In this document: positions 26,701-35,378 of the stretch, in pieces
Layout: the number at the start of each line of letters is the position of its first letter
Numbering within the stretch: position 1 is the first letter of the stretch
NCBI GenBank assembly: GCA_902516685.1
Contig: CABXZJ010000001.1
Location: forward strand, 1-64,000
Length of the DNA stretch: 64,000 nt
Source: an uncultured Formosa sp.
GTDB lineage: Bacteria > Bacteroidota > Bacteroidia > Flavobacteriales > Flavobacteriaceae
Direction of reading: 5' to 3'
Position numbers and translations under genes: made by a program
The notes under the pieces: generated by a model
The model's input: only the letters and a program-made list of their open reading frames with translations
What the model was told of the DNA's origin: nothing
The model's database searches: none

Positions 26701-27145
26701 CATAGGATCCTAAAACATTTCCTTGAATATCTGCCGGTCCTTGATTTGGGAACGCCCAAGCATTTTGGTGATGCGGTTCGTCAACAGTAAAAACATAATA
26801 CTGATTGGAGTTTCCTGGCTTTGGAATTATTAGTCCTGAAGATGTACTTGAGGGATCTCCTAAAAGACCAGTCCCAGCATTGTAATTAGCATTTGGCATT
26901 GCTATATGATTTTTATCCCAAACATTTCTTCCGTCAGTGTAAAAAAGCAAGTTCCCATTAAAGTCTGATATCGATGAGCATCCTTCACTTGTGTTTATAG
27001 TTGAACTAGCGGCATTTGTGCTAGTAACAGTACCATTACTTACATCAAAAATTAGACCCGCTCCATTACCAAAATACCAATGAGAGGCTTCTGCTTGAGA
27101 AAAACCTAGCGCTGAGATTGAAATGTAAAGGAAAATTTGTTTCAA
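23759..27145 (-). CDS. Large PKD-containing protein with T9SS type B C-terminal domain
   Basis: 1128 residues. The start is TTG, giving a signal peptide (KQIFLYISISALGFSQAEA) and then HWYFGNGAGLIFD. Residues about 25-430 form a propeller-like region (SPDGSKIAVCHRQNG, FSPESTKLYVSSNN, LGPDGKIYAANTG). A PKD domain lies near 445-510 (IIWDFGDG...YSYSNPGTYTVTA). About four divergent repeats of roughly 95 residues follow (about 515-890), each with a C-D-x-N/D-x-D-G opening and a later I/V-x-A/T-R/Q-I/V-x-N strand, consistent with Asp-rich calcium-binding surface modules. A type B T9SS domain (TPNGDGYNDSWHV, IFDRYGKLLKQL) ends the protein. Likely a surface adhesin, co-expressed with the downstream type B protein. 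Confidence 0.87.
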   Translation of the reverse strand: MKQIFLYISISALGFSQAEASHWYFGNGAGLIFDVSNGTVTSTNAASSTINTSEGCSSISDFNGNLLFYTDGRNVWDKNHIAMPNANYNAGTGLLGDPSSTSSGLIIPKPGNSNQYYVFTVDEPHHQNAWAFPNQGPADIQGNVLGSYDSGGSIPNADDGFNNGIAYTLIDLSLNSGDGDAVTTEKNIQLLTYNPNIESQESYKCSEKITAVEHNDGQSYWVLTHFIDKFYAFRIESSGVNTTPIVTTTTPFISEQGYRRNGIGYMKASPDGSKIAVCHRQNGNSEGQNSNNTGSVWIYDFDNETGLISNPTNIYPNSGPYGVEFSPESTKLYVSSNNSVIQFDLEANDPSLTSTTVFTDFNFVGALQLGPDGKIYAANTGNPTALDVINSPEELGILCDYASGAMVLVSGTSSVIGLPPFIQSFFLASIVVENNCLGDPTQFNINSSQEFDEIIWDFGDGLATGISTEINPIYSYSNPGTYTVTAEITSGSEINIFSETITISLNPVAYPAIDLEICDTNQNGIVSFDFIQTQSEIFGNQDPADFTLSFHPTISDAENNTSPLSLPYTNNNTTENIFVRIENNINTNCYDTNSFNLTVFSTPIANNIGTIDTCDDNNDGDDTNGQKSIVLNDYDDDILGNQNSNFFNVSYHLSLAEAEANMNPIASPYYNTNPFSYTVYTRIENTLKTDCFDTNQFTVNVNPNPIALNISLIQCDEDGVNDGLTIFNLEEANENLINGIPNTSTKFFLNLNDAENSVNELSTNVFVNETNPQFLYAQVINDITGCYNISELALEVSLTSGQDANLYGCDDDGAEDGFKTFNLSDATQTILSGLSEDYNLEYYETYQDALLEQNSIGEVFTNSIAYNQTIFARIENNNQCFGVNELSLNIYPLPQLNQGDETFFCIDSNSDPVFIDSGIIGNPADYSYQWSSGQTTEQIQISQGGTYTVTVTNSNNCSQTKSVTIVNSNIATIDAIEINDVSSNNTVTVIASGEGDYEYAIDDELGPYQDSNTFFNVIAGFHTVYVRDKNNCGITNEIISVIGFPNFLTPNGDGYNDSWHVYGINTPAQSGSEIYIFDRYGKLLKQLLYNSEGWDGTYNGNPMPTSDYWFYIKLNDNRIFRGHFTLKR

Positions 27146-27238
27146 TTATAAAACTTAAGAAATCAAAACTAAGCAAAATATCAATTAAAATTTAGCTATT
27201 AACAAAAATTTAGTCGTGTAATAATTTAAAAAAAATTA

Positions 27239-28063
27239 TTATAAATCTCTTTTTTTTATAATTTGATAAGACAAAATAATAAATAGAGTTACCCAAAAAA
27301 TAACAATAATGATTTTACTAGAATTTACATTATAATCATAATTTGATGGCAGGTTAGTTGGGAATTTAGATATGGCTAATCTTGTGAATGGTTCTTTTAT
27401 TAAGTTTGACATTGATGTAAGTGGGAAAAAGTTTTGAATATCTGCTGCTATTTCTTTATTACTTTTCCATGTAATGATACCAAACACGAACCATTCTAAA
27501 ATATAGTCTATTAGTAAAAAGGCTAGGGCAAAAGCTGAACGCTTAGCTAAAACACCAAGGAACAGACAAAATGAAAAAAATCCTAATAATTTGATAAAGT
27601 AAGCAGGTATGAACTCGATTTCTTTAATAAAACTATTAAATTCATCTACGTTTGAGTAAATAAATCCCAAAACTAAACAAATCAAAAAAATAATAATTGT
27701 TGATATTAGAGAGAAAAAAACAATGGTATAGAATTTTGACAGAACAAATTCTTTCTTACTAAGCCCATCAATGAGATTTTGTTTTAGTGTTTTGTTGCTA
27801 TATTCATTTCCAATCATTGAAACAACAACGATCGCAAAGAAGAATTTGAATAATGCTGAAAAATAAGTTGTAATATGCCAAATAATAGGGAAATTAAAAA
27901 CACCAAGCTCTCCTAATTCAAGTGTAAATAACCCAAGTATATCAATTTTTATAGATGACAAAACTATTACAAATAGAGGTAAAATAAAGGATATAAAAAT
28001 CAATATTTTACTCGTCTTATTAAGTAGCAGTTTTTGGAGTTCTATTTTTAACAGACGTATCAT
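27239..28063 (-). CDS. ABC-2 type transporter permease
   Basis: Membrane subunit of an ABC exporter: 274 residues with about six hydrophobic segments. The N-terminus (RLLKIELQKLLLNKTSKILI) and the large first extracytoplasmic stretch fit ABC-2 permeases. Its ATG overlaps the stop of the ATPase gene by 4 bases (ATGA), so the two are translationally coupled and form one transporter. The substrate is unknown; the NatAB/bacteriocin-exporter group is broad. It is the last gene of a minus-strand run that begins at sua5. Confidence 0.85.
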   Translation of the reverse strand: MIRLLKIELQKLLLNKTSKILIFISFILPLFVIVLSSIKIDILGLFTLELGELGVFNFPIIWHITTYFSALFKFFFAIVVVSMIGNEYSNKTLKQNLIDGLSKKEFVLSKFYTIVFFSLISTIIIFLICLVLGFIYSNVDEFNSFIKEIEFIPAYFIKLLGFFSFCLFLGVLAKRSAFALAFLLIDYILEWFVFGIITWKSNKEIAADIQNFFPLTSMSNLIKEPFTRLAISKFPTNLPSNYDYNVNSSKIIIVIFWVTLFIILSYQIIKKRDL

Positions 28064-28956
28064 TTTTTCTTTGTTAGTTTAAGGAATTGTTCTTCTAGAC
28101 TTTCCTTACGCTTAATAAAATGTGTTAATATAATTTTTTTATCAAATAATTCCTTGACGAGTTCTTCAGAATCTAAGTTTTCGTTGGTATATACCTTTAT
28201 GAGCTTCTTATGATCATTAAATCTTGTTATTTTTGGGTGAGATTTGATAAAATCTACCAATTCTTTATGTTGGTTACTTTTCATTTCAAAAAATCCCAGG
28301 CTTGATACCATTTCTGTAACTTTTCCTGAATAGATTTTCTCTCCTTTACTTAAAACTAGCACATGAGTACATATCTTTTCAACTTCGTCTAATAAATGTG
28401 AGGCTAAAAGTATAGTAGTTCCATTTTTAGCAATTTTAGTAATTATTTCTCTTATTTGGTGTATTCCTAGAGGATCCAATCCATTAGTTGGTTCGTCTAA
28501 AATTAAAATTTCAGGGTCATTTAATAAAGCTGAAGCAATTGCCAAACGTTGTTTCATTCCTAGGGAGAAATTTTTAAAAAGTCTGTCTTTGTGTTCAAGA
28601 AGCCCCACTTTTGTTAATACATTTTCAATTGCTACAATTGATACTCCTTTTATTTTACAAACTAGATTTAGGTTTTGGTAAGCAGACATATATGGGTAAA
28701 AATTTGGATGTTCAATAATAGCACCAACTTTTTTCAGTTTTTCATGACTTGATATAATTTTGTTAAACCAAAAATAGCTACCTGAAGTTTTATTTACAAC
28801 ATTTAATATAATGCCTAAAGTTGTAGACTTACCACTCCCATTAGGCCCAAGAATTCCGTATATATTTCCTTTTTCTATTTCAAAACAAAGATTATTGACT
28901 GCTTTAATTGAGCCAAATGATTTTGAAATATTATTTAGTTTAAGAACGCTTTCCAA
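28060..28956 (-). CDS. ABC transporter ATP-binding protein
   Basis: ATPase subunit of the exporter whose permease follows, 298 residues. Walker A GPNGSGKST (about 37-45), Q-loop, signature SLGMKQRLAIASALL (about 130-144), Walker B LILDEPTNGLD and the H-loop ASHLLDE are all intact. The C-terminal 80 residues form the accessory domain common in CcmA/NatA-like ATPases of two-gene ABC-2 exporters. Substrate unknown. Confidence 0.92.
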   Translation of the reverse strand: MESVLKLNNISKSFGSIKAVNNLCFEIEKGNIYGILGPNGSGKSTTLGIILNVVNKTSGSYFWFNKIISSHEKLKKVGAIIEHPNFYPYMSAYQNLNLVCKIKGVSIVAIENVLTKVGLLEHKDRLFKNFSLGMKQRLAIASALLNDPEILILDEPTNGLDPLGIHQIREIITKIAKNGTTILLASHLLDEVEKICTHVLVLSKGEKIYSGKVTEMVSSLGFFEMKSNQHKELVDFIKSHPKITRFNDHKKLIKVYTNENLDSEELVKELFDKKIILTHFIKRKESLEEQFLKLTKKK

Positions 28957-29010
28957 TTTTTGAAGTTTAAATATGTTAAATAAATTGAAATAAAAAGTAT
29001 GAAGTTATAT

Positions 29011-29511
29011 TCAATTCAAATTCCAAGATTCATCATAACCGTTTGAGAATTCATCTCCATCTTCTTGCTCTCCAAAAGAGCTATCACTTTCAAATTGTTT
29101 TTCTGGAGGATCATTCGGTACTTGGCCGCAAACAAATAAAAGATTAGGGTAATCAGTACCTTGCGCTTGCTCAACAATCTCTCCTAATTCAATTAAGAAT
29201 GTCCACATGTTTAAAAAATCATACACATAAATCAGTTTTGTTTTTTTATCATCAACTATATCTTCTAAAATTGTTTCATTCATCAATTTTGAATTGCTAG
29301 AATCTTCCATTTGGAATAAAGCGATTTCCTGACCTTGTTCCCATTGTTCATTACTGACATAGAATGATGCCATTTCACTTCCATCAAATCCAAAGCATTG
29401 TGTAATAACATTGTGTAGATCTTCAAAAGTATCTGTTTTTCGGATTTCTATATCTCTAAATATGTCACCTTTTTGATGATGGTCTAAAATTGCTCTGAAT
29501 CTGTAAATCAT
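29011..29511 (-). CDS. Plasmid pRiA4b ORF-3 family protein
   Basis: 166-residue acidic cytoplasmic protein of the PRiA4_ORF3 family, widespread in Bacteroidota with no established function. YRFRAILDHHQKGDIFRDIEI (3-23), DTFEDLHNVITQCFGFDG and MASFYVSN are the family signatures; the C-terminus is a Ser/Glu/Asp-rich tail. It follows the heme A synthase gene by 11 bases and precedes the ABC exporter genes, so it is likely co-transcribed. Despite the family name there is no sign of a plasmid or mobile element here. Confidence 0.85.
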   Translation of the reverse strand: MIYRFRAILDHHQKGDIFRDIEIRKTDTFEDLHNVITQCFGFDGSEMASFYVSNEQWEQGQEIALFQMEDSSNSKLMNETILEDIVDDKKTKLIYVYDFLNMWTFLIELGEIVEQAQGTDYPNLLFVCGQVPNDPPEKQFESDSSFGEQEDGDEFSNGYDESWNLN

Positions 29512-29522
29512 TTTATTTTTAA

Positions 29523-30557
29523 TTATATTTTTTGTTGAATTAGTTTTTTTGTGTGTGATAATTCAAGTAAAATGTATATTTGAATTCCAAATAAAAAAGA
29601 TGCTATTACAAGATGTAAAGGTTGACTTAAAATTGGAAACTCAAAATAGTACATTAAAATTCCTGTAATTATTTCTAGAATTATGCATGCCATTGAAAGA
29701 TTTATTTTTTTAAAACCTAGACTTAATGTTTTATTAGTATAATATAGATAGCCATTTGTAAGAAGCACTAAAATAGATGTAGATCTATGAATGTAAAAAT
29801 TTATTTCTGGTTCTGATAACCAAAGCACTTTTGTGTATCCAATTAATTTAATTTGTTCATCGACATACTGTCTAACTTGTGTTCCCAATATAATCTGTAT
29901 TAATGTAACGATTAAACTAACAATTAGAATATTATAAAAATACGAATTGTACACATGTGTTTTATATGATATTTTGGTGATGAAAATTAGATATAATATG
30001 AAAAAGACAATTAATAAAGCCATCATCATGTGTAATGATATTTTGTAAGGGGCTAAATTAGAATCTACAACGGTTTTCCCAAGCCAAGCTTGAAAGCCCA
30101 TACCAAATAACATAAGTAAGGATATAGTTGTTATCCAAACATTTTCCTTAAAGAACCAAAATGATAGAACTGCTAATATCAAAATTGGGATTCCAGCTAA
30201 TGCTCCAATTAAACGATTTAAAAACTCAATCCAAGTGTGGAGTGGGTCATAAGTTACATAATCGTGAACGCTAAATACATCCCATTGTTCATCATTAAAA
30301 TTATCACTTACAAAGTCTTCTTTTGCAACTAAAAATTTCTCACTATTCATTAAAATCATCATTCCCTTTTTGTAACTCTGATTTGACTTAAAAGTTAGTT
30401 GATTTTGTTCTGTAGGCGGTATGAAGTATCCAAAGCATTTAGGCCAATCCGGACACCCCATACCAGAGCCCGTCATTCGTACAAGTGCGCCAGCGATAAT
30501 GACCAAGTAAATCATAAATAGAGCACCTTTTGAAAGTTGCCTAAAATATTTTTTCAT
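29523..30557 (-). CDS. ctaA: Heme A synthase, COX15/CtaA family
   Basis: Membrane enzyme that oxidises heme O to heme A for aa3/ba3-type cytochrome oxidases. 344 residues with eight hydrophobic segments in two four-helix halves. The opening segment LVIIAGALVRMTGSGMGCPDWPKCFG is the family signature, and heme-ligand histidines lie in the helices bearing ISLHMMMALL, YIHRSTSILV and SQPLHLVIASF, with EFLNRLIGALAG as the first-half ligand helix. It overlaps the CCA-adding enzyme gene by 4 bases. Confidence 0.93.
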   Translation of the reverse strand: MKKYFRQLSKGALFMIYLVIIAGALVRMTGSGMGCPDWPKCFGYFIPPTEQNQLTFKSNQSYKKGMMILMNSEKFLVAKEDFVSDNFNDEQWDVFSVHDYVTYDPLHTWIEFLNRLIGALAGIPILILAVLSFWFFKENVWITTISLLMLFGMGFQAWLGKTVVDSNLAPYKISLHMMMALLIVFFILYLIFITKISYKTHVYNSYFYNILIVSLIVTLIQIILGTQVRQYVDEQIKLIGYTKVLWLSEPEINFYIHRSTSILVLLTNGYLYYTNKTLSLGFKKINLSMACIILEIITGILMYYFEFPILSQPLHLVIASFLFGIQIYILLELSHTKKLIQQKI

Positions 30558-31972
30558 ATATTATTTTTTAGCCCCAATTCTATTCCTTTTTTAATCATTA
30601 GAGCGTGTGCTTGCTTTGACTCGTTTGGTATATGGCCATCAAGTATTGATTCTTTGATATATTCTTTAATGATTCCAATCTCACGACAGGGTTTTAGTTG
30701 AAATGCTTTCATGATTTCTTGACCAGTGACAGGAGGTTGGAAATTTCTGATTCGATCTCTTTCCTCAACCTCAATTATTTTTTTACGAACAATTTTAAAA
30801 TTATTATGGTAAGATTTGAATTTTTTTTGGTTTTTAGTAGTTATATCTGCTTCACACAAGGTCATTAAATCTTCTATATGATTTCCAGCATCAAAAACCA
30901 ACCGCCTTACAGCTGCATCAGTGATATTGTTTGCTGATATTGCAATCGGTCTTGAACTCATGAAAACTAGTTTTTGGATATATTTCATTTTATCATTTAA
31001 AGGTAATTTTAATCTTTTAAATAATTGATATACCATTTTTGAGCCCATTAACTCATGACCATGAAATGTCCATCCAGACTTCTTATTAAATTTTTTCGTT
31101 GGAGCTTTACCTATATCATGTAAAAGTGCGGTCCATCTTAGCCATAAATCATTAGTTTTTTTACAAATATTATCTAAAACTTCAAGAGTGTGATAAAAAT
31201 TATCTTTATGGCTATGCCCGTCAAGCTCATCAATTCCTTTTAAATCATTTAGTTCAGGCAAGATAATTTTCAATAGACCTGTTTGGTAGAGTATATTAAA
31301 TCCTACAGACGGAATATTACTATTTAATATTTTGTTTAGCTCAACTGAAATTCGTTCATTTGATACTATTTTAATCCGATTACTGTTTTTAAGGATAGCA
31401 CTAAATGAATTTTTATCAATCTTAAAGCCTAATTGTGTTGCAAATCTAATTGCTCGCAACATTCTCAAGGGGTCATCAATAAAGGTCTTATTTGGGTCTA
31501 ACGGTGTAATAATTTTTTTTTCTTTTAAATCCTTAATTCCATTAAATGGATCCAAAAGAATACCGAAATCATTTTTATTTAAACTAATTGCCATAGCATT
31601 AATTGTAAAATCTCTTCTTTTTTGGTCATCAACAATTGTTCCTTTGGATATTATTGGGTTTCTACTTTCTTTGTTGTATGATTCTTTACGTGCACCTACA
31701 AATTCGACTTGAATCCCTTCAAATTTAAGCATCGCAGTTCCATATGTTTTAAAAACATTTACTTTTGGATTATTTGGTAGAGATTTTGAAACAATTTCAG
31801 CTAGTTTAATTCCATTTCCAATGGCAACAATATCAATGTCTTTGCTTGGTGGACGTTTTAAAATATAATCTCTTACATAACCACCTACGACATAACAATT
31901 TAATCCAAGGTTTTCCGCACTTTTGGAGATAATTTTAAAAATAGGATTTTTTAATGCCTGCTCAATATACAT
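30554..31972 (-). CDS. CCA-adding tRNA nucleotidyltransferase / poly(A) polymerase family with HD domain
   Basis: Class II nucleotidyltransferase, 472 residues from ATG 31972. An earlier start at 32026 would overlap sua5 and add 18 unmatched residues, while MYIEQALKNPIF is the usual N-terminus. NTP-transferase motifs: VVGGYVRDYIL and the DIDIVA acidic pair; then the ARDLR-like region, RRDFTINAMAI, and a C-terminal HD domain (HTLEVLDN, ALLHDIGKAPT). It most likely builds or repairs the CCA end of tRNAs, and would be needed for the tmRNA in this window, whose gene encodes CTA instead of CCA. A poly(A) polymerase role cannot be excluded from sequence. Confidence 0.9.
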   Translation of the reverse strand: MYIEQALKNPIFKIISKSAENLGLNCYVVGGYVRDYILKRPPSKDIDIVAIGNGIKLAEIVSKSLPNNPKVNVFKTYGTAMLKFEGIQVEFVGARKESYNKESRNPIISKGTIVDDQKRRDFTINAMAISLNKNDFGILLDPFNGIKDLKEKKIITPLDPNKTFIDDPLRMLRAIRFATQLGFKIDKNSFSAILKNSNRIKIVSNERISVELNKILNSNIPSVGFNILYQTGLLKIILPELNDLKGIDELDGHSHKDNFYHTLEVLDNICKKTNDLWLRWTALLHDIGKAPTKKFNKKSGWTFHGHELMGSKMVYQLFKRLKLPLNDKMKYIQKLVFMSSRPIAISANNITDAAVRRLVFDAGNHIEDLMTLCEADITTKNQKKFKSYHNNFKIVRKKIIEVEERDRIRNFQPPVTGQEIMKAFQLKPCREIGIIKEYIKESILDGHIPNESKQAHALMIKKGIELGLKNNI

Positions 31973-31997
31973 GGAACAAATATTTATTTGTGGGCTG

Positions 31998-32561
31998 TTA
32001 AGGCCGTACAACCTCGACTTTCCCATTATTGCTCAATTTGAAAATTGAGGACGGAGTTGATGTTTTCCGATTACGTTTCAAATTTACAATATAGTCAACA
32101 CCTTTTAAAATCTCTTTTTCAATTTCTTTAAAAGTTTTTGGAGTTGGTTTTCCCGAAGTATTGGCTGATGTTGAAACTATTGGTTTGTTCAAAGTTTGAA
32201 TTAAGTTTTGGCAAAACTTGTTTTTTACAATTCTAAAAGCGAGAGTATTTTCGTTAGAAATTAGATTTTCAGCAATACGTTTAGGTTTATCATAAATTAT
32301 AGTGGTTGGTTTTTGACTATATTTCAAGATATCTTTAGCAGCATCAGGAATATATTCTACATACTGTTTTAGCATATTTATATCATTAACCAGACAAATC
32401 ATTGCCTTCGATTTGTTACGTTTCTTTAATTTAAAAATTTTTTGAACTGCATTATAATTTGTAGCATCACAACCAATACCCCATACGGTATCAGTAGGAT
32501 AAACAATAACTCCACCTTTTTGAAGAGTTTTTAAAGTATTATTGATTTCAATATAACTCAT
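31998..32561 (-). CDS. tsaC: Threonylcarbamoyl-AMP synthase (Sua5/YciO/YrdC)
   Basis: Makes threonylcarbamoyl-AMP from threonine, bicarbonate and ATP for the t6A modification of ANN-decoding tRNAs. 187 residues, a short single-domain form without the Sua5 C-terminal domain. Signatures are VIVYPTDTVWGIGCDA (about 18-33), KLKKRNKSKAMICLV (about 45-59) and IVSTSANTSGKPTPKTF. First gene of a minus-strand run with the CCA-adding enzyme (25 bases apart) and ctaA; a matching promoter lies 35 bases upstream. Confidence 0.93.
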   Translation of the reverse strand: MSYIEINNTLKTLQKGGVIVYPTDTVWGIGCDATNYNAVQKIFKLKKRNKSKAMICLVNDINMLKQYVEYIPDAAKDILKYSQKPTTIIYDKPKRIAENLISNENTLAFRIVKNKFCQNLIQTLNKPIVSTSANTSGKPTPKTFKEIEKEILKGVDYIVNLKRNRKTSTPSSIFKLSNNGKVEVVRP

Positions 32562-32595
32562 GTTTATAGCGAATTTTATGTTACAAGTTTGTTAG

Positions 32596-32623
32596 CAAAG
32601 TTACGTTATTTTAAAAAAGACAA
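32596..32623 (-). promoter_or_regulatory. Promoter of the tsaC operon
   Basis: Minus strand TTG (32623-32621), 17 bases, TAACTTTG (32603-32596), a full match to the Bacteroidota promoter form; about 35 bases before the tsaC start. Confidence 0.65.
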
Positions 32624-32639
32624 AAATATTATTAGCTTA

Positions 32640-33407
32640 TCAAGAGTTAATTCGATTTTCATTCCAATGTTGCCTAAGCTTGTAATATTTTAAATATGTT
32701 CCATTGAAAGTCTGCTTGCATATGCGCCATCCATTTTTACCGTCCAAAAAGCCTAACCTCAAAATGTAAGCTTTAAAAAAGGCCCATGTTGGTCTGAATA
32801 TAATTTTAAATAATGAAGACTTAATTCCCTCGTCGTAATATGCTTTAGCAGCAATACTAGAAAATGTAATAACTTTTTTTTTATGCTCATCATAATCTTT
32901 ATAAATCCAATGTAAAAGTTCTCCATTTAATTTACCACTTTTTGAGTTTTTATTTAATACGTATTTGTCGTGTGGATTAATTCCTCCCCATTGGCCATTT
33001 CCTTTTTTAAAAAGGCGTAATTTTTTATCTGGATACCAATCAGAGTAATGAATCCAATCACCACAATAATTATTAAGCCTATTAAAATAATATCCATCGA
33101 ATAACCAGTTAGTTTTTAAAACTTTAATAGAATTTTTTAACTTTTCTGATAGTGCTTCATCTCCGTCCAAAGATAAAATGTAATCATAATTTGCCTTAGA
33201 AACTGCAAAGTTTTTCTGCTCTTTATACCCTAAAAATTCTTGTTCTATAAAATTAACTTTATACTTATTGCATATAGTTTTGGTACTATCAGTAGAAAAA
33301 GAATCTACAACTATTATTTCGTCAGCAATATCGAGAACAGATTTCAGGCATTTATCAAGGTGTTCTTCTTCATTAAAAGTAATTATAACAGCTGATATTT
33401 TAATCAT
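32640..33407 (-). CDS. WaaE/KdtX-like family 2 glycosyltransferase
   Basis: GT-A fold glycosyltransferase, 255 residues, of the WaaE/KdtX-like branch that adds sugars to the LPS inner core. ISAVIITFNEEEHLDKCLKS (4-23) is the nucleotide-binding opening, IIVVDSFSTDST follows, and LSLDGDEALS carries the metal-binding Asp pair. WGGINPHDKYVL and the C-terminal FFKAYILRLGFLDGKNGW, typical of this branch, are present. It overlaps the upstream phosphotransferase-like gene by 8 bases and so is translationally coupled to it. Acceptor and sugar are unknown. Confidence 0.88.
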   Translation of the reverse strand: MIKISAVIITFNEEEHLDKCLKSVLDIADEIIVVDSFSTDSTKTICNKYKVNFIEQEFLGYKEQKNFAVSKANYDYILSLDGDEALSEKLKNSIKVLKTNWLFDGYYFNRLNNYCGDWIHYSDWYPDKKLRLFKKGNGQWGGINPHDKYVLNKNSKSGKLNGELLHWIYKDYDEHKKKVITFSSIAAKAYYDEGIKSSLFKIIFRPTWAFFKAYILRLGFLDGKNGWRICKQTFNGTYLKYYKLRQHWNENRINS

Positions 33408-34494
33408 TTTTTCGCTGAATTTTTATTGTAAATGGTTTGTTAAAGCTTCTTAGAGTAAAGTATTTTAAACGTTTACGAATTTTGTATTTTCTAATTATAT
33501 TAATAGGTTTATTTTTTTTATTTTTTTTGTTTTTGTGTAAGTATTTTATCGATGCATCAATTATTCTTTGACTTGATTTTCCATCACAATAAGGATGAAG
33601 TTTATCGATATATTGATTAATATTTTGCAATAAATTACTAGGATATGTTAAAGCTTTTTCAAACGCTTTTTCTATTAATTTTGCTTGGGATATTTGCAAT
33701 AAATAATTAAATTTCATAGTATGATTGAAAGTTACCACTGGTTTTTTTTGCAGTATAAATTCTTGAATTGATGAGGTCGTATCAGAAAATAAAATATCTG
33801 ATTTTTTAAATAAAGGTATTAAGTCCGTTGTGTCATAATAGGTGAAATTATTACTTTTTAGACTTTTCCATTTGTTTACAATTCTAACTGGAATTTTTGG
33901 ATGTAAAACCATAATGAATATATAATTTCCATTATTAACGATTCGCTTAATAGTTTCGTAAACTTCATCATTATAAGCTAAACTTAATCTTTTTGTAAAA
34001 GTAGATGAAATCATAATAGTTGGTTTATCATCTAATGATTTTTTTTTAATTGGGAATAATGGATCTACCTTACTCCATCCAGTTTCAATAACTTCAAAAT
34101 GATTATTTTTCTTTTGTATTTCTTTAAATCCATTAGTTGTATTTGGACCTTGAGTACAATAAAGATCAAAAAAACCTCTAACTCTGAAATGTGCGAATTT
34201 ATTATTTTTTTCAGGTCTTTTATGTGCATTAAAGCCATGAAATATCTGAACTTTTAGACCAGTAATAAAATCCGCTACTAAATCAGTAGCTACTAATACA
34301 ATGTCAGGTCTGTAGTTAATTAATTCCTTTACATTTTTGATAACATTTATTTTGTTTGATATTGCCTTTTTTCCCTCTTCAATATCACTAAACCAATTTA
34401 CTTTATAGCCCCTTGATTTTATTTCTTTTTCAAGAGGGATACCTATAGGTACCGAGTAGCTATATGAAATGTAAATTAGAAACTTATATTGCAC
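33400..34494 (-). CDS. CDP-glycerol glycerophosphotransferase-like protein
   Basis: 364 residues, GTG start. GT-B-like fold resembling the Glyphos_transf family (teichoic acid TagB/TagF and relatives): KVQIFHGFNAHKRP, GWSKVDPLF, IFIMVLHPKIP, LIPLFKKSDILFSDTTSSIQEFILQKKPVVTF and the end motif YCDGKSSQRIIDA are the family blocks. It probably transfers a phosphoglycerol or other phospho-polyol from a CDP-linked donor to a surface polymer, or acts as a related glycosyltransferase. The last 45 residues are very Lys-rich and basic, fitting a peripheral inner-membrane protein. It is transcribed divergently from the Kdo-kinase-like gene. Confidence 0.8.
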   Translation of the reverse strand: MQYKFLIYISYSYSVPIGIPLEKEIKSRGYKVNWFSDIEEGKKAISNKINVIKNVKELINYRPDIVLVATDLVADFITGLKVQIFHGFNAHKRPEKNNKFAHFRVRGFFDLYCTQGPNTTNGFKEIQKKNNHFEVIETGWSKVDPLFPIKKKSLDDKPTIMISSTFTKRLSLAYNDEVYETIKRIVNNGNYIFIMVLHPKIPVRIVNKWKSLKSNNFTYYDTTDLIPLFKKSDILFSDTTSSIQEFILQKKPVVTFNHTMKFNYLLQISQAKLIEKAFEKALTYPSNLLQNINQYIDKLHPYCDGKSSQRIIDASIKYLHKNKKNKKNKPINIIRKYKIRKRLKYFTLRSFNKPFTIKIQRKND

Positions 34495-34608
34495 AAATCG
34501 AAAATACTAAAAATGTTTTTAGAATTTTAATAATAGTTAAAAATATATAATTACTAATTGCTAATAATTTTTTTGTAAAAAAAAATTAAAAAGTTGTAAT
34601 TTTCACAA

Positions 34609-35364
34609 ATGAGAAAAACTATTTCTTCAAATTACCAAGAGCTAGAGAAAAGTATTGATTCTGTCATTGTAAATTTTGATAAAATTGGAGATGAATTTGG
34701 TAAATTTTCAAGAAATAAAATTAAGTTATTTAGTTTTGGAGAAACTAGACTTAATGTAAAATCATTCAAAGTTCCAATGTTAATAAATCGAATTATCTAT
34801 GGGACGTTTAGAAAAAGTAAAGCTCGTCGTTCTTTTGAGTTTGCTAAGCGGCTTAATACTTTGGGGATAAAATCTCCAGAGCCAATAGCATATTATGAGA
34901 ATTCAAATTATGGTTTTTTTGGTAAAAGTTATTATGTCAGCGAGCATTTAAATTGTGATTTAACTTTCAGAGCATTAACTAAAGATTTAAATTATCCAGA
35001 TCATGAAATTATTCTAAGAGCGTTTACCAGATTCACATTTCAGTTACACCAAAAGGGAGTAAATTTTTTAGATCATTCACCTGGAAACACCTTGATTGTT
35101 AAAAAAGAACTTGATTATGATTTTTATCTTGTGGATTTAAATCGAATGGAGTTTATGGAAATGAACTTTAAATCTAGAATTAAAAACTTCTCTAAGCTTA
35201 CATCAAATAATCATATTGTACGTATAATGAGCGAAGAATATTCCAAATGTTCAAATGAATCTTTTGAAGATGTGTATAACTTAATGTGGAAATACACATC
35301 TGATTTTCAGTACAAGTTTAATCGAAAAAAAAGAATAAAGAAGTTATTATTTTTTTGGAAGTGA
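34609..35364 (+). CDS. Kdo/lipopolysaccharide kinase-like protein
   Basis: 251-residue protein kinase-fold enzyme of the KdkA/WaaP (Kdo kinase) group, predicted to phosphorylate LPS inner-core sugars at the inner face of the inner membrane. The catalytic loop reads LHQKGVNFLDHSPGNTLI, with Asp in FLDHSPGN as the likely base and Asn as metal ligand, and DLNR stands for the DFG/DxD Mg site. SFEFAKRLNTLGIKSPEPIAYYE is the N-lobe region. The only plus-strand gene inside a minus-strand surface-polymer cluster. No separate kinase for proteins is suggested. Confidence 0.8.
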   Translation: MRKTISSNYQELEKSIDSVIVNFDKIGDEFGKFSRNKIKLFSFGETRLNVKSFKVPMLINRIIYGTFRKSKARRSFEFAKRLNTLGIKSPEPIAYYENSNYGFFGKSYYVSEHLNCDLTFRALTKDLNYPDHEIILRAFTRFTFQLHQKGVNFLDHSPGNTLIVKKELDYDFYLVDLNRMEFMEMNFKSRIKNFSKLTSNNHIVRIMSEEYSKCSNESFEDVYNLMWKYTSDFQYKFNRKKRIKKLLFFWK

Positions 35365-35378
35365 TAATTATATTCTTT

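Noticed and set aside
29011..29511. pRiA4b ORF-3 family gene as a sign of a mobile element
   Set aside because: The family is chromosomal and widespread in Bacteroidota; no transposase, inverted repeats or attachment sites are nearby.
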